Shown here piece after piece: positions 1 through 7,848 of a DNA stretch of 15,427 bases. The position numbers and the translations under genes were made by a program. The notes under the pieces were generated by a model. It made no database searches and had not been told where the DNA came from. It saw only the letters and a program-made list of their open reading frames with translations. This DNA comes from JANOAR01 sp031411235 (GTDB lineage Bacteria > Verrucomicrobiota > Verrucomicrobiia > Verrucomicrobiales > Verrucomicrobiaceae), in contig JANOAR010000237.1 in NCBI GenBank assembly GCA_031411235.1, positions 1 through 15,427 on the forward strand, given 5' to 3'. The first letter of the stretch is position 1. Each line of letters starts with the position of its first letter.

Positions 1-2
1 CC

Positions 3-1451
3 ACCAAGGTGAGCGATCACTTTGCCATCATCCCCACTGGCCAGATTCCGCCCAAGGAGCTGCCCGAGGCCGAGCAGAAGATCTTCGACATGGTCACGCG
101 CCGCTTCATCGCCGTGTTCTTCCCCTCGGCGGAGTTTGAAGTGACCACACGCATCACGCGCGTGGGCGAGGACGCATTCAAGAGCGATGGCAAAGTGCTG
201 ATCGTTCCCGGCTGGCTCGCCGTCTATGGCAAGAAAGCCGCTGAGGAAGCCGCTGCTGATGGCGACAGTGGCGGTAAGCTGCTCGTGCCCTACAATGGCA
301 AAGAGCAGGCCGAGACGCGCAGCGTTGACCTCAAAGAACTCGTCACCAAACCCCCTGCGCGCTTCACCGAAGCGACGCTGCTCAGCGCCATGGAAGGCGC
401 GGGCAAGCTCGTCGATGACGAAGAACTCGCCGCAGCCATGAGCGAGCGCGGACTAGGCACGCCCGCGACACGCGCCGCCATTATCGAAGGCCTCATCAGC
501 GATGCCTACATCGAGCGCGTCGAGCGCAACATGGTCGTCACGGGCAAGGGCTTGGGCCTTATTGACCAGATTATCGACTTGAAAATCGACGCCCTGTCCT
601 CACCCGAAATGACTGGCGCGTGGGAGCAGAAGCTCCGCCAGATGGAGCAAAGCAAGCTCGAGCGCAGTGTCTTCATGCGCGAGATCCGCGAGATGGCCAG
701 CAGCGTGGTCGAGAAGGCCAAGGCCTTCGTCGCCGCCGCCAAGGCCCGCGTTTACCCCGAGTTCGAAGCGACCTGTCCCTTCTGCGGCGGCCACGGCTTC
801 ACCCAGACGGATGACTTCTACGCCTGCAAAACCAAGGGCTGCAAGCTGCGCGCCTACAAAATCGTGGCCAGCCGACCGCTGAGCGATGACGAGATGCGCA
901 CGCTGCTGACCAAGCGCTTCGTCGGCCCGCTTGATGGTTTCCGCAGCAAGAAAGGCCAGGATTTCAGCGCCAGCCTGGAACTGAAGGACGATCAAAAACT
1001 CGGCTTCGTCTTCCCACAAGGCGAGGGCGTACCCGAAGGCTTCAAGCCCTTCGACTTCGACAGCGCCGAGCCCCTCTGCGCCTGCCCTGTCTGCATCAAA
1101 AAGAAGAACAAAACGCCCGGCAGCATCTACGACACGCCCGACAACTACATCTGCAACGTCGCCGCCAAGGACAGCAAAGCCTGCAACGGCAAGCTGCCCA
1201 AGGAGCTGTGCAAAAAGGAGATCACCGCCGAGAACGCCAAGCTCTTCTTTGAAGTCGGCAAGACCGCGCTCATCGAAGGCATGATCAGCAAAAAGGGCCG
1301 TCCCTTCTCCACCTTCCTCGTCTGCAAAGCTGGCGAGAAGCGCCTGCTAAGTTGGGAATTCCCACCGCGCGCCCCGAGAGAAAAAGGCGCAAGCAAGAAG
1401 GCCGCGAAGAAAGCAGCCAGCAAGGTCGCCGTGGCTGGGGAGGAGGAGTGA
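3..1451 (+). CDS. topB: Type IA DNA topoisomerase (topoisomerase III/TopB-like), C-terminal part, 5' end outside window
   Basis: This is the 3' part of a type IA topoisomerase, which relaxes or decatenates DNA through a transient tyrosine-DNA bond. The frame is open to the window edge and reads TKVSDHFAIIPTG, the conserved block that follows the catalytic tyrosine region, so the GTG at 9 is an internal valine codon and the active-site Tyr lies upstream. Counting from nucleotide 3, the core ends near residue 240. A zinc ribbon (C258, C261, C275, C280) and a topoisomerase C-terminal repeat (about 285-340) follow. A second Cys cluster (C361, C364, C384, C394, with C359 nearby) and a second repeat (about 400-455, GKTALIEGMISKKGRPFSTF) come next. 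The tail is Lys/Ala-rich. The repeats favour TopB-like over classical TopA, but the name is not certain without the N-terminus. The stop lies 15 nt from the convergent stop of the next gene, and I see no hairpin between them. Confidence 0.88.
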   Translation, partial: TKVSDHFAIIPTGQIPPKELPEAEQKIFDMVTRRFIAVFFPSAEFEVTTRITRVGEDAFKSDGKVLIVPGWLAVYGKKAAEEAAADGDSGGKLLVPYNGKEQAETRSVDLKELVTKPPARFTEATLLSAMEGAGKLVDDEELAAAMSERGLGTPATRAAIIEGLISDAYIERVERNMVVTGKGLGLIDQIIDLKIDALSSPEMTGAWEQKLRQMEQSKLERSVFMREIREMASSVVEKAKAFVAAAKARVYPEFEATCPFCGGHGFTQTDDFYACKTKGCKLRAYKIVASRPLSDDEMRTLLTKRFVGPLDGFRSKKGQDFSASLELKDDQKLGFVFPQGEGVPEGFKPFDFDSAEPLCACPVCIKKKNKTPGSIYDTPDNYICNVAAKDSKACNGKLPKELCKKEITAENAKLFFEVGKTALIEGMISKKGRPFSTFLVCKAGEKRLLSWEFPPRAPREKGASKKAAKKAASKVAVAGEEE

Positions 1452-1466
1452 AGGCGTTGTCTTGGA

Positions 1467-4058
1467 CTATCTCAGCGTGACTCCAATTTTCGCAAAGCCA
1501 GCACGGAAGGCTTCGGCAAGTTGTTCGTCACTGCGGCCCTTCACCAAGGTGTCAAGGTAGGCAAGGCCGGGGTCTCTGTCGGGCAGCTTGCTGAGATCGA
1601 CGGGTGCGCCCGGTAGCACTGGTGAGGCAGGTGGCTTCATGCCTTGCGGGTATTGTATTTTGCCACCGGGTAGCTGGGTCACACCGGGGAGCTTGGCAAA
1701 GGCTTCCCACGCGGTCGTATAGCTGGTGAAACGCTCTCGGTATTGTCCAATGGCCTTTTCATAAAGCTGCCACTGGGAGAGGCTATCGCTTACTTTGTCG
1801 ATAAACGGCAACATGGGGTCACCACGTTGCGGGCTATCCAGATGCATGAAGTAATAGAAGAGCAGGCAGGCGTGCATGTAGAGGTCATGCTGGCGTGCGG
1901 AGATGTCCTTGGGGTTCTGGGGCTCACTTGGCGTTGATTCATTGGGCTTTGCTGTGCCAGCACTCCCATGCCAAGCTTGGCGGGACATGTGCAGCACTTC
2001 GGTCATACGTTTGCCATTTGCTTTGAAAGAGTAGTTCGACTGAATTTTCTCAGGGTAGGAAACCATCTTGCCGATGTAGGCCTTGAGCGCCTGCGTAAGG
2101 TCTGCGGGGCGCATGGCATTGTTGGTGAAGGGGATAATCTCGACATACTCCGCAGAGCCCTCGGTCGTCCAGATGGGCATATGTGGGATGATATGATCCA
2201 TCATCATATGGGTTAACTCGTGAACCAGTGTGTCGGAATTAAATGCCTGGGCATTTGAAAAGGTTGGGTTCATACCCAATCCAATCCCAAGCGATTGATA
2301 GGGCACATGGAATACCTTTTCCTTTAAGTCGTAGAAGCCGCCGCTGCTGGGCGGGGCGATCTTATCATATTCGGCCCGCGACTCATAGAGTTTGGCCACG
2401 AACCATTCGCCTTTGGGTGGCGTGGGTTTGATATCCCATGGCATACGCTCCACCAGTTCTTCTAAAGAGGTGAAGACCCGTGCAATCTCTTTGATCACAG
2501 GCAAGGAGAGTCCTGGCCCGGTCTCGAACTGAAACCTCCCCACGCGATACAAGGAGATCGTTTTTTTGCTGGGCACGATCGCGACATTCATTGCGCTGGT
2601 GCTCACCATGATCTCCAAAGGCCATGTCCTGTTGATCAGTGGCAGGTGAGGCTTGGCGGGCTTCACTTTGCTGTAATCGGGCGTGAGATCGTTAGCCGGA
2701 TCACCTGCGGGAGCCGCTGGGTTAGGGCTTGTACCTCCGCTGACGATTTCGCCAGAGTCACTGGCGATACCTTGCACAAAACCAGCCTTGATCAGCCCTG
2801 CGACGATGGTTTCCCCTGGCTTAGCTCCGAGAAGGGCAAGCAAGGATTTGTTCAGCGACTCGATGGCGGCCTGCTGATCAGTGGGTGTAGGTGGCGCACT
2901 GGGTTCTTCGGGGAGCACATGGTTGGATGAGAAAGAGAGCCGACCATCAGCCAGTTTTTGGGTGCGTGGATCGGCTTTGATCGCATCCAACACTTCGTTG
3001 TAGGCGGCGAGCTGGGCGAGATGAGTGCGCCATGCCTGGTGTTGTGTGGTCATCGTGGCGAGAGCTGACTTCAACTCAGAGCCCGTGCCGTCGCCATGCA
3101 AATGACGCAGGTAAAAGAGGGCAATGAGGGCTGCGGCATGGTTTTTAGCATCGTCCTTGCGGAAGCTGGCGAGTGGTTGCGATAAAACGTTGTCGATCAG
3201 GCTCGGGGTGATCAAAAAGGCCTTCTTATTGGCTATGTCAGCGAGGCTGGTCTGCATTGCGATGCGGGCATGTGAGTGCTGTGGCCATTCTTCCACCCAT
3301 GGCAGCATTTTTGCATAGTCCTGGACACCTTCGTGCAACCAGGTTGGCAGATAGGAGAGCTTGTCGTGCAGGCTATACAACACAGCCGCAGCGTGCCGAC
3401 GGTCTTGGAGGTTTCCGTCGGTATCTCCCTCTGTGCTCGCGCTGGCGCTGTTGGCGAGTTCCAGGAAAGACGCTGAGCAGAAGACCCGACCATCTGGCTT
3501 GATGAAGTTGTCCCAGGCTTTCTCCTGGCCTGCGGCTTTGCCCACCTCTTCAGAATTAGGGTACACCGCGATCACTAAAGGCAGTTTCTTGTCCGCCAGT
3601 GAGGCAGAAGGAAAGCCCAAGTGCTCCAGCACACGCAGTCCGCCGAGTACAGGGCGCAGGGCCTTCTCAAAAATAGAGCGTTCGATGGGTTGCGGAGCAA
3701 TGACCTTTAGTGGCCCCCAACGATGCACACTGCGGCCATTGCTGGTCGTGCCTTCAGTTGCTGCGACGCCATAGTCAAACACGGGAAATCTATCCGGCGG
3801 AGGCAGGGGTTCGGGTGGTGGTGCTGCGGGGGCTGCGGGCTTGCGTGTGCTCGCTACGAAGGCCTGATCCGCAGGGCTTAGGGTGGCCAGAGGCACCGGG
3901 ACGGTTTTGCCGTTGGCCAGCTTGAGCACAACGCTGGCACCCTCTTCATGATCAAACTCTGCCTCGACCGTGCGACCTTGTGAGTTCGTCCAGGTGCGGG
4001 CCTGCAAACAGACGGGGCTGAAAAGATATAGGATGATGAATAATGCAAATGGACGCAT
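1467..4058 (-). CDS. Secreted SHD1-domain protein with duplicated gluzincin-like peptidase module
   Basis: Residues 1-20 form a signal peptide ending in LQA, so the product is exported. Residues 21-68 (RTWTNSQGRTVEAEF to SPADQAFV) resemble the SHD1 domain common in Verrucomicrobia and Planctomycetes. Two related halves follow a Pro-rich linker. The second half carries HELTH (H613, E614, H617) and EGSAEY (E633) 20 residues after the first His, the arrangement of a gluzincin zinc site as in DUF1570/peptidase-MA-like proteins. The first half has PTWLHEGVQDY (E243) where the third ligand should be, but HAAAV (residues 222-226) in place of HExxH, so it is probably not catalytic. Each half then has an LFY.(2-3)HL-type segment and an Ala-rich helical tail. 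The substrate is unknown. The ATG at 4058 gives a proper signal peptide. No Shine-Dalgarno is visible. A weak TTGACT (4088-4093) and CATCCT-like box (reads CATTCT, 4065-4070) lie upstream. It appears monocistronic. Confidence 0.8.
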   Translation of the reverse strand: MRPFALFIILYLFSPVCLQARTWTNSQGRTVEAEFDHEEGASVVLKLANGKTVPVPLATLSPADQAFVASTRKPAAPAAPPPEPLPPPDRFPVFDYGVAATEGTTSNGRSVHRWGPLKVIAPQPIERSIFEKALRPVLGGLRVLEHLGFPSASLADKKLPLVIAVYPNSEEVGKAAGQEKAWDNFIKPDGRVFCSASFLELANSASASTEGDTDGNLQDRRHAAAVLYSLHDKLSYLPTWLHEGVQDYAKMLPWVEEWPQHSHARIAMQTSLADIANKKAFLITPSLIDNVLSQPLASFRKDDAKNHAAALIALFYLRHLHGDGTGSELKSALATMTTQHQAWRTHLAQLAAYNEVLDAIKADPRTQKLADGRLSFSSNHVLPEEPSAPPTPTDQQAAIESLNKSLLALLGAKPGETIVAGLIKAGFVQGIASDSGEIVSGGTSPNPAAPAGDPANDLTPDYSKVKPAKPHLPLINRTWPLEIMVSTSAMNVAIVPSKKTISLYRVGRFQFETGPGLSLPVIKEIARVFTSLEELVERMPWDIKPTPPKGEWFVAKLYESRAEYDKIAPPSSGGFYDLKEKVFHVPYQSLGIGLGMNPTFSNAQAFNSDTLVHELTHMMMDHIIPHMPIWTTEGSAEYVEIIPFTNNAMRPADLTQALKAYIGKMVSYPEKIQSNYSFKANGKRMTEVLHMSRQAWHGSAGTAKPNESTPSEPQNPKDISARQHDLYMHACLLFYYFMHLDSPQRGDPMLPFIDKVSDSLSQWQLYEKAIGQYRERFTSYTTAWEAFAKLPGVTQLPGGKIQYPQGMKPPASPVLPGAPVDLSKLPDRDPGLAYLDTLVKGRSDEQLAEAFRAGFAKIGVTLR

Positions 4059-4227
4059 TCAGCGAGAATGAAAAACCCAAGGGAAAGAGTCAATTTTTTC
4101 TGAGGAAAAAGTGCTCTATGGCAAGTGCCTTGTCCTTCACAGAAGGTGGTGCATTCACATGCCTGATAGGGGGCTTGTCTTATGCACACAGAGTAAACGG
4201 TGCGAGCAAGCTGGCCGCGAAGAAGGC

Positions 4228-4255
4228 GGTGCTGGGTTTTTCGCAACCCAGCACC
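4228..4255 (-). terminator. Hairpin downstream of leuB, probable terminator
   Basis: A perfect 11-bp inverted repeat (GGTGCTGGGTT, a six-base loop, AACCCAGCACC) begins 15 nt past the leuB stop codon at 4271. Read on the minus strand it is followed by a short T-containing stretch (GCCTTCTTCG) rather than a clean T-run. It is therefore a plausible but not textbook intrinsic terminator. It also separates leuB from the upstream region of the SHD1-domain gene. Confidence 0.55.
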
Positions 4256-4270
4256 ACACAATATTTCACC

Positions 4271-5374
4271 TTAGATCGCAGCGAGAATGGCGTCGCCCAT
4301 CGCTGCGGTTCCCACTTGCTGGGTGCCTGCGACGCCGGTGAAGATGTCGCCGGTGCGGTAGCCCTGGGAGATGGCTTTCTCTACGGCGGCTTCGATGCTC
4401 TTTGCTTCGGCTTCAAGGCCGAGGGAGAAGCGCAGCAGCAGAGCGCAGGAGAGGATTTGCGCGATGGGATTGGCGATGCCTTTGCCTGCGATGTCGGGGG
4501 CGGTGCCGCCGCTGGGCTCGAACAGGCCGAAGTAGAGGCCGTCGCCTTTGGGCTTGCCTAAGCTGGCGCTGGCAAGCATTCCGAGCGAGCCGGCGATCAT
4601 CGCCATTTCATCGCTGAGGATGTCGCCGAAGAGGTTCTCGGCGAGCACGACGTCGAAGCTGCGCGGGGCCTTGATGAGCTGCATCGCGGCGTTATCGACA
4701 TAGAGGTGACTGAGCTACACGTCGGGGTATTGCTTGGCCACCTCGGTGACGACGCGACGCCACAGGACGCCGTTTTGCAGCACGTTGGCTTTGTCGATAG
4801 AGGTCAATTCTTTGCGCCGTCCTTGGGCGGATTTAAAGGCGACGTGGGCGATGCGTTCGATCTCGCTTTGCTTGTAAATCATGGTGTCGATGGCTGTCAT
4901 TTCGCCGTCGATTTCACCGAGTGATTTGGGCTTGCCAAAGTAGAGGCCGCCGGTGAGTTCGCGCACGCAGAGCACGTCGAAGCCGCCCTCCACGAGGTCG
5001 GCGCGGATGGGCGAGGCTGCGGTGAGCGCGGGGTAACAAATCGCGGGGCGCAGGTTGGCGAAGAGGCCGAAGTGCTGGCGAATCGGCAGCAGGGCACCGC
5101 GCTCGGGCTGCTGCTCGGGCGGCAGTTTTTCCCACTTTGGCCCACCCACGGAGCCGAACAGAATGGCGTCGCTGGCCTCACAGGCGGCGATGGTCTCGGC
5201 TGGCAGGGCCTTGCCCATGGCGTCGATGGCGGCACCGCCGACGAGCTGGTGGTTGTAGGCAAAGGTGAAGCCTGACCGTGCGGCGACGTGGTCGAGGATT
5301 TTGATGGCTTCGTGCATGACCTCTGGGCCAATGCCGTCGCCGGGGAGGACTGCGAGTTTATAAGTGCGGCTCAT
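4271..5374 (-). pseudogene. leuB: 3-isopropylmalate dehydrogenase with in-frame amber stop
   Basis: LeuB oxidises and decarboxylates 3-isopropylmalate with NAD+ in leucine synthesis, in the cytoplasm. The frame starts at ATG 5374 (MSRTYKLAVLPGDGIGPEV) and, ignoring one stop, runs 367 codons, the usual family length. Codon 220 is TAG (4715-4717), where homologues have Glu in YPDVELSHMYVD; GAG to TAG is a single change. Before it, the PGDGIGPE nucleotide-binding start, NLRPAICYP, RELTGGLYFG and the IDKANVL lysine are all present. After it, the metal-binding aspartates D227, D251 and D255 (NLFGDILSD) and the C-terminal GYRTGDI are intact in the same frame. A product ending at residue 219 would lack the metal ligands. 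A restart at Met231 (4684) would lack the N-terminal half. There is no other decay, so this is a very recent mutation, a sequencing error or a suppressed codon. The 18 extra in-frame residues up to 5428 overlap the likely promoter, which favours ATG 5374. Confidence 0.85.
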
Positions 5375-5399
5375 GGGTAGGGATGAAAAAGGGGGCGTT

Positions 5400-5428
5400 T
5401 TTATGGCGGGGGAGGGGCGCTTTGGCAA
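5400..5428 (-). promoter_or_regulatory. Candidate sigma-70-type promoter for leuB
   Basis: On the minus strand TTGCCA (5423-5428; 5 of 6 matches to TTGACA) is followed after exactly 17 nt by CATAAA (5400-5405; 4 of 6 matches to TATAAT). Transcription would start near 5393, giving a leader of about 19 nt before the ATG at 5374. This suggests leuB can be transcribed independently of obgE. Confidence 0.42.
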
Positions 5429-5492
5429 GCGAGAGGTTCATCTGCGTGGTGCGGGATCGCGGGATTTGCGGTCATGCGGTAGGTTCTCCAAG

Positions 5493-5568
5493 AGCAACCA
5501 CAGATGAACACGGAAGGGCACGAATTCTGAATTCCATTGGTGTCTGTCCGTGTCCATTCGTGGTTGCT
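5493..5568. repeat. Imperfect palindromic intergenic element
   Basis: The left arm starts AGCAACCACAGATGAACACGG and the right arm is its near reverse complement, ending CCGTGTCCATTCGTGGTTGCT. Two overlapping-style GAATTC sites (5522-5527 and 5529-5534) sit at the centre. The arms match over about 30 bases with a few substitutions and small indels. The element fills the middle of the 258-nt gap between obgE and leuB. Motifs of the AACCACNNATGNACACGG kind are familiar to me as dispersed intergenic repeats in Verrucomicrobia and Planctomycetes, but only one copy is in this window. It codes for nothing recognisable. It could fold in RNA and act as a terminator for obgE. Confidence 0.6.
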
Positions 5569-5632
5569 GCTTGGATAGGCCCACGAAAAGCCCGTCACAT
5601 TGCGATGCCCAGCAAGGCGCTGCGCTTGCTTT

Positions 5633-6667
5633 TCAGCTAATCTGATAGCCGATGCACGCATCTAGATGCGCTTTCAGTTCCTCGAGCCCTTCGCCCGTCT
5701 CGGCGCTGATCGGATAAATGGGAATCTTGGGGAAGCGCTCTTGCAGGATTTTTAGATTCTCCTGGGCCTCGGGCAGGTCGATTTTATTGGCGACGATAAG
5801 CCACTGGCGCTCGGCCAGCTCTGGGGAGTAGAGTTTGATCTCTTTACGCAGGATGGCGAGGTCGCCGATGGGGTCGCGGGCATCCACGCCAGCGGTGTCC
5901 AGCACATGCAGCAGCAAGCGGCAGCGCATGATGTGGCGCAGGAAATCGTGGCCGAGGCCGATGTTGGCATGGGCCCCTTCGATGAGGCCGGGGATGTCGG
6001 CCATGGTGCCACGGCGGAAGTTACCAAAGTCCATCACGCCGACCATCGGCTTGAGTGTGGTGAAAGGGTAGTTGGCGATCTTGGGCTTTGCGGCAGACAT
6101 CTTCGACAGCAGTGTCGATTTACCCGCATTGGGCAGGCCCACGAGTCCGGTCTCGGCGATGCTGCGCAGCTCGAAGTAATAGTTGCCCTCATCGCCGTCG
6201 ATGCCCGGCGTGCTCTCGCGCGGAGTCTGGTGCGTGCTGGTCTTGAAGTGGACGTTGCCTTTGCCGCCCTTGCCGCCAGAGCAGAGGGTGAAGACTTCGC
6301 CGATGTCGGTGAGGTCGGCGATGATTTCGTAGTCCTGGACGATCTCGTCGGTCGCTTCGTCGTAGCGATCTGTGATGCGGCTGATGACAAGACCTGGCGG
6401 GACTTTGAAGATGCGATCTTCGCCGGATTTACCTGTGCGCAGATTTTCACGGCCTGGCATGCCGTCGGGCGAGATCAGCTTGCCGTTGAAGAAGAAGGTG
6501 CGCAGGCTGTCGGTACTGTTGTCCACCACCAGGATGACATCACCGCCCTTGCCGCCATCGCCGCCATCGGGGCCGCCCTTGGGTCTAAATTTGCCACGAT
6601 GGAAATGAACCGAACCGTCGCCACCACGCCCTGCACGGGCATACACTTTGATATGATCTACAAACAC
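5633..6667 (-). CDS. obgE: Obg-family GTPase ObgE/CgtA
   Basis: This is a ribosome-associated GTPase involved in large-subunit maturation and stress control. The N-terminal glycine-rich Obg fold (residues 1 to about 158) carries the typical RAGRGGDGSVHFHRGKF and GGPDGGDGGKGGDV segments. The G domain follows: G1 GLPNAGKS (K183), G2 YPFTTLKP (about 200-207), G3 DIPGLIEG (D224), G4 NKID (294-297) and G5 ISAETGEG (about 320-327). The protein ends at 344 residues without the extra C-terminal OCT domain found in some Gram-positive members. The start codon is GTG (6665-6667), preceded by AAGGG six bases upstream as a plausible ribosome binding site; the GTG-initiated protein matches the family start MFVDHIKVYARAGRGG. 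It lies 49 nt downstream of the LolA-like gene on the same strand and is probably co-transcribed with it. Confidence 0.97.
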   Translation of the reverse strand: MFVDHIKVYARAGRGGDGSVHFHRGKFRPKGGPDGGDGGKGGDVILVVDNSTDSLRTFFFNGKLISPDGMPGRENLRTGKSGEDRIFKVPPGLVISRITDRYDEATDEIVQDYEIIADLTDIGEVFTLCSGGKGGKGNVHFKTSTHQTPRESTPGIDGDEGNYYFELRSIAETGLVGLPNAGKSTLLSKMSAAKPKIANYPFTTLKPMVGVMDFGNFRRGTMADIPGLIEGAHANIGLGHDFLRHIMRCRLLLHVLDTAGVDARDPIGDLAILRKEIKLYSPELAERQWLIVANKIDLPEAQENLKILQERFPKIPIYPISAETGEGLEELKAHLDACIGYQIS

Positions 6668-6716
6668 ACGCTGCCCTTAGCGGTGGATTTGGCGTGGCTC
6701 AACTGTAATCCCACAA

Positions 6717-7505
6717 CTACTTCCCGCTGGGGCCTGTGATGACCTGCATGGCGGCGTCGGTGAAGTCGGCGTCGGTGAAGTTTAGCCCGCTATCGGATCG
6801 CACGCCCTCCACCAGCGTGCTGCTGCCCGTGGCCACCGTGCCTATCGTGAAGCTCGCGGGCATGTAATAGCCGCTGTCGCCACGGATGAGCTTGCCTGTT
6901 TCGACCATGCGCGCAGGTTTGGCCCCGCCGTCGTAGATGTGGATGCGCATGGTGGCGAGCCGCTTGTCGTCGATCCAGGTGATGACTTTGCTCGGCCCAC
7001 TGGCTCCGCCGCTGGGCCGTGACTCGACCACCGTGCAAGGCACTGCGCCCACATTTTCATGACCAGTAGTGGTGTGCTGAGTCCAGTCGAGGAAGTCGGT
7101 CAATAGATCTTCGACTTTCATATCGGTACCAAAAAAAGCCGTGCGGCGGTCACTGGGTTTCAGCGCGGTCACGCCTTTGCCTGGCACAAAGAGGCTACCA
7201 GTAAAACTTTTATCTTTGATGTGCAGGAGCAGCGCTTCGCCCTTTCGTTCCTTGGGGAAGAGAACTTGGTAGAGGTGCTCACTGGTGCCGTTGGCCGTGG
7301 TGCGGCGCTTGATTTGCACTTGCAGCACGTTTTTCCCAGCGGTGCTAGTGTGCTCCATTCGCACACGGGCATAGACGCCGCCCATGGGCTTGGCCGCTTT
7401 CACGCTGGCGATGAGTTGAGCTGCGCTAGGGGAGTTTTCCTCGGCTCCAACCCATGAGTTGATGGGTAGGAGGACGACGGCGATACAGCGAATAATGCGG
7501 TTCAT
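6717..7505 (-). CDS. LolA-like outer-membrane lipoprotein-sorting protein
   Basis: This is a 262-residue exported protein. Residues 1-21 (MNRIIRCIAVVLLPINSWVGA) are a signal peptide, which selects ATG 7505 over the in-frame ATG at 7583 that would bury it behind 26 residues. The mature part reads as a LolA/LolB-type half-barrel of the group annotated as outer membrane lipoprotein-sorting protein (TP0789-like). It has a VRMEHTST.. strand region, ALLLHIKDKSFTGSLFVPGKG, a PCTVVESRP strand, then KVITWIDDKRLATMRIHIYD and a C-terminal STLVEGVRSDSGLNFTDADFTDAAM typical of the family end. Such proteins carry lipid or lipoprotein cargo in the periplasm, but the cargo here is unknown. No lipobox Cys is present. 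It is likely the first gene of a transcript with obgE. I found no convincing promoter box upstream. Confidence 0.72.
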   Translation of the reverse strand: MNRIIRCIAVVLLPINSWVGAEENSPSAAQLIASVKAAKPMGGVYARVRMEHTSTAGKNVLQVQIKRRTTANGTSEHLYQVLFPKERKGEALLLHIKDKSFTGSLFVPGKGVTALKPSDRRTAFFGTDMKVEDLLTDFLDWTQHTTTGHENVGAVPCTVVESRPSGGASGPSKVITWIDDKRLATMRIHIYDGGAKPARMVETGKLIRGDSGYYMPASFTIGTVATGSSTLVEGVRSDSGLNFTDADFTDAAMQVITGPSGK

Positions 7506-7848
7506 GGCGATTAGCATGATGGGCCAGAATACCGAAAGTGCAAAATCCCCTTCGAGTTTCCTCGGAAAAATATAAAAAATCATTCTTTTTTGGGTGCCTA
7601 TCCAGCCGTCGCTGGTCGAGGTAGTCGGAACGTGTCAGCGCTCGGCGTGCAGGCCGTATCGCCCGTAAATTCTAGGAAAAGCGTAATGCATAATGATTTA
7701 CCTAGACCTTTAATTTATGGTGAATCCAAGCATCAAAGGGCTTTGCCTGACACAGCCGCCCCTGAAATGCCAACATTTAAGATAGACAAGAGATCGCTGA
7801 ATTGCTTGAATACACATTCCCCCACGCCTGTAATTATCCCGATTGTTT
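7506..7848. other. Divergent intergenic region between LolA-like gene and polysaccharide export cassette
   Basis: These 343 nt separate two divergently transcribed genes and must hold both promoters. The outer parts are AT-rich (for example AAAAATATAAAAAATCATTC near 7565-7585) and a central part (about 7590-7665) is GC-rich. I found no -35/-10 pair that fits consensus well in either direction. An inverted repeat TCTAGG (7671-7676) and CCTAGA (7701-7706) flanks an AT-rich segment containing ATGCAT. No open frame here looks like a gene, and no RNA gene was recognised. Confidence 0.6.
7671..7706. promoter_or_regulatory. Inverted repeat, possible operator
   Basis: TCTAGG and CCTAGA are six-base inverted arms 24 nt apart, around an AT-rich centre that contains the palindrome ATGCAT (about 7687-7692). 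TAAATT precedes the left arm, and its complement AATTTA lies about 6 nt beyond the right arm, so the symmetry extends imperfectly. The position, about 145 nt before the export cassette, would suit a regulator binding site, but the arms are short and chance is possible. Confidence 0.22.

Noticed and set aside
9..11. GTG at position 9 as the start of the topoisomerase gene
   Set aside because: The frame is open to the window edge and the codons before it (Thr-Lys) fit the conserved block, so the gene is truncated by the window rather than starting here.
4065..4093. TTGACT (4088-4093) and CATTCT (4065-4070), 17 nt apart, as promoter for the SHD1-domain gene
   Set aside because: The -35 box is good but the -10 box matches only 3 of 6 bases, and the transcript would start at or next to the ATG. 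It is too weak to list as a feature.
5906..6739. Long plus-strand open frame (277 codons) opposite obgE
   Set aside because: It is antisense to a clear Obg GTPase, and its Ala/Val/Asp-rich translation is what the complement of that gene gives.
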